Assembly (NCBI GenBank): GCA_010671965.1
Contig: JAAHIC010000186.1
Span: 1 to 7,766 of the forward strand
DNA length: 7,766 bases
Origin: Leptolyngbya sp. SIO4C5
GTDB lineage: Bacteria; Cyanobacteriota; Cyanobacteriia; Phormidesmidales; Phormidesmidaceae
Reading direction: 5' to 3'
Shown here one piece after another: positions 7,256-7,766 of the stretch. The notes below the pieces were generated by a model, which had not been told where the DNA came from, made no database searches, and saw only the letters and a program-made list of their open reading frames with translations. Both the position numbers and the translations under genes were made by a program. Positions within the stretch are counted from its first letter, which is position 1. Each line of letters begins with the position of its first letter.

Positions 7256-7272
7256 TCCTGTGCAACGCAGGA
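7256..7272 (-). promoter_or_regulatory. Hairpin abutting the cbiX ribosome binding site
   Basis: On the mRNA strand TCCTGCG, a three-base loop TTG and CACAGGA can pair over seven positions, one of them G-U (plus-strand bases 7266-7272 with 7256-7262). It lies directly 5' of GGAG at 7253-7250 and occupies part of an AGGAG sequence. Cobalamin riboswitches often act through a downstream hairpin that masks the ribosome binding site, and this element sits where such an expression platform belongs. I cannot test the alternative pairing by eye. Confidence 0.45.
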
Positions 7273-7283
7273 AGTAGAGTGAA

Positions 7284-7450
7284 AAAGTGACAGACAGGCA
7301 TTCTGACTGAGGAAACAGGTGTATTTTCGGCTTTAAGCCAGTCAAATTCAAAACTTAAAACCAAGAATTCAAAACTCCTGCCTTTTCCATCACAGCTGCG
7401 GCACAGCGCCGGATTTTCACCGGGCTTTCCCTGCCTCGCCACCGTTCACA
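7284..7450 (-). ncRNA. Cobalamin riboswitch controlling cbiX
   Basis: On the minus strand the conserved core appears in order: GGCAGGGAAAGCCCGGTG, AAAATCCGG, GCTGTGCCGCAGCTGTGA, and then the B12 box AGTCAGAATGCCTGTCTGTC at about 7308-7289. These match the cobalamin riboswitch consensus (GGTGaaAaTCCGG, GCTG...CCGCaaCTGT, AGTCAGaa.GCCTGcCTGT). The switch ends about 42 bases before the cbiX ATG and should reduce CbiX synthesis when cobalamin or pseudocobalamin is plentiful. Between the core and the B12 box is a long AT-rich variable arm (about 7312-7380). The outer boundaries are approximate. I could not assign the promoter, which must lie in about 7450-7526. Confidence 0.93.
7345..7376. repeat. 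11-bp direct repeat inside the riboswitch variable arm
   Basis: AATTCAAAACT occurs at 7345-7355 and again at 7366-7376, 21 bases apart. It resembles the TTTTGAATT-type short repeats often seen in cyanobacterial intergenic DNA. It lies in the peripheral arm of the cobalamin riboswitch, where length variation is tolerated. Confidence 0.6.
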
Positions 7451-7526
7451 AGTGCTTCGCCATCTTAGCCCACCTTTCCTCTCCGCGAAATGCCGCCCAC
7501 AGGCATCTTGTCAGCCAATCAAAACT

Positions 7527-7766
7527 ATGTCGCTCCGCCAGCAGATTGCCTTTTATCTAGAAGACACCACGACTCGAGTGGGAAAAGTGGTCAATTTTGT
7601 CATTGCCGCCCTGATTTTGCTCTCAGCGGCCATCTTTATTATTGAAACCTACCCCATTTCTGAGTCGCTGCAGCGGCTGCTGACTATAGCCGATCGCACA
7701 ATTCTGGCCTTATTTACGCTGGAATATACGCTGCGGCTTGGAGTGGCTGAGCAGCGGCTGCGGTAT
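7527..7766 (+). CDS. Voltage-gated-type ion transporter, N-terminal part (cut by window end)
   Basis: The frame opens at ATG 7527 and stays open for 80 codons to the window edge. It begins MSLRQQIAFYLEDT and has a hydrophobic helix at about 22-44 (VNFVIAALILLSAAIFIIE). A second follows at about 58-74 (ADRTILALFTLEYTLRL). The FTLEYTLRL pattern is typical of the S2 helix of voltage-gated K+/ion transport proteins, with acidic residues in S1 and S2, so a six-helix channel is expected. The pore and selectivity filter lie outside the window, so ion selectivity cannot be judged. No clear Shine-Dalgarno precedes the ATG. The gene is divergent from the riboswitch-cbiX unit. Confidence 0.8.
   Translation, partial: MSLRQQIAFYLEDTTTRVGKVVNFVIAALILLSAAIFIIETYPISESLQRLLTIADRTILALFTLEYTLRLGVAEQRLRY

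Noticed and set aside
7239..7442. Minus-strand open frame of 67 codons upstream of cbiX
   Set aside because: It translates the cobalamin riboswitch; RNA consensus elements explain the sequence.
1..7766. CRISPR array, transposon ends, tRNA or rRNA genes
   Set aside because: I saw no regularly spaced repeats, transposase, terminal repeats with target duplications, or RNA-gene cores other than the riboswitch.

Overview
The window comes from a cyanobacterial genome. It holds at least 14 exact copies of the octamer GCGATCGC (HIP1), for example at 329, 658, 1519, 1858, 2181, 2873, 3210, 3319, 3438, 4707, 4879, 6157, 6518 and 6819. That is roughly one per 550 bases, a density typical of many cyanobacteria. 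The gene content agrees: a SipA (DUF3148) regulator, a cyanobacterial-type small copper chaperone, an Uma2-family protein, and a long-form CbiX behind a cobalamin riboswitch. I cannot fix the genus from this sequence; a filamentous or Leptolyngbya-like lineage is only a guess.

Layout from left to right. Bases 1-81 form an almost complete palindrome (37-bp perfect arms, 6-base loop) that covers the 3' end of a minus-strand copper-chaperone gene (28-222). It looks like a fold-back at a contig end and probably falsifies the last residues of that gene. A minus-strand TPR protein (352-1455) is divergent from a plus-strand Trypco1-type protein (1609-2052). That gene converges on a minus-strand MscS-family channel (2073-3044, GTG start). 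A plus-strand Uma2-family protein (3274-3825) then converges on typA/bipA (3918-5708, minus), which ends at a strong intrinsic terminator (3849-3893). The typA leader contains an 11-bp inverted repeat. Minus-strand sipA (5944-6183) lies 18 bases downstream of cbiX (6202-7242), and cbiX is preceded by a cobalamin riboswitch (about 7284-7450). Divergent from that leader, a plus-strand ion-channel gene starts at 7527 and runs off the window.

Most of these are independent housekeeping or accessory genes. The one clear regulatory unit is cobalamin riboswitch, cbiX, sipA: cobalamin(-like) feedback on sirohydrochlorin cobalt insertion, possibly extending to a small adaptor of the NblS/Hik33 stress kinase. 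I found no CRISPR array, tRNA, rRNA, transposase or obvious new multi-gene defence system. The points most worth a second look are the palindromic edge with its corrupted chaperone C-terminus, the riboswitch with a repeat-bearing insert, the cbiX-sipA linkage, and the orphan Trypco1 protein.
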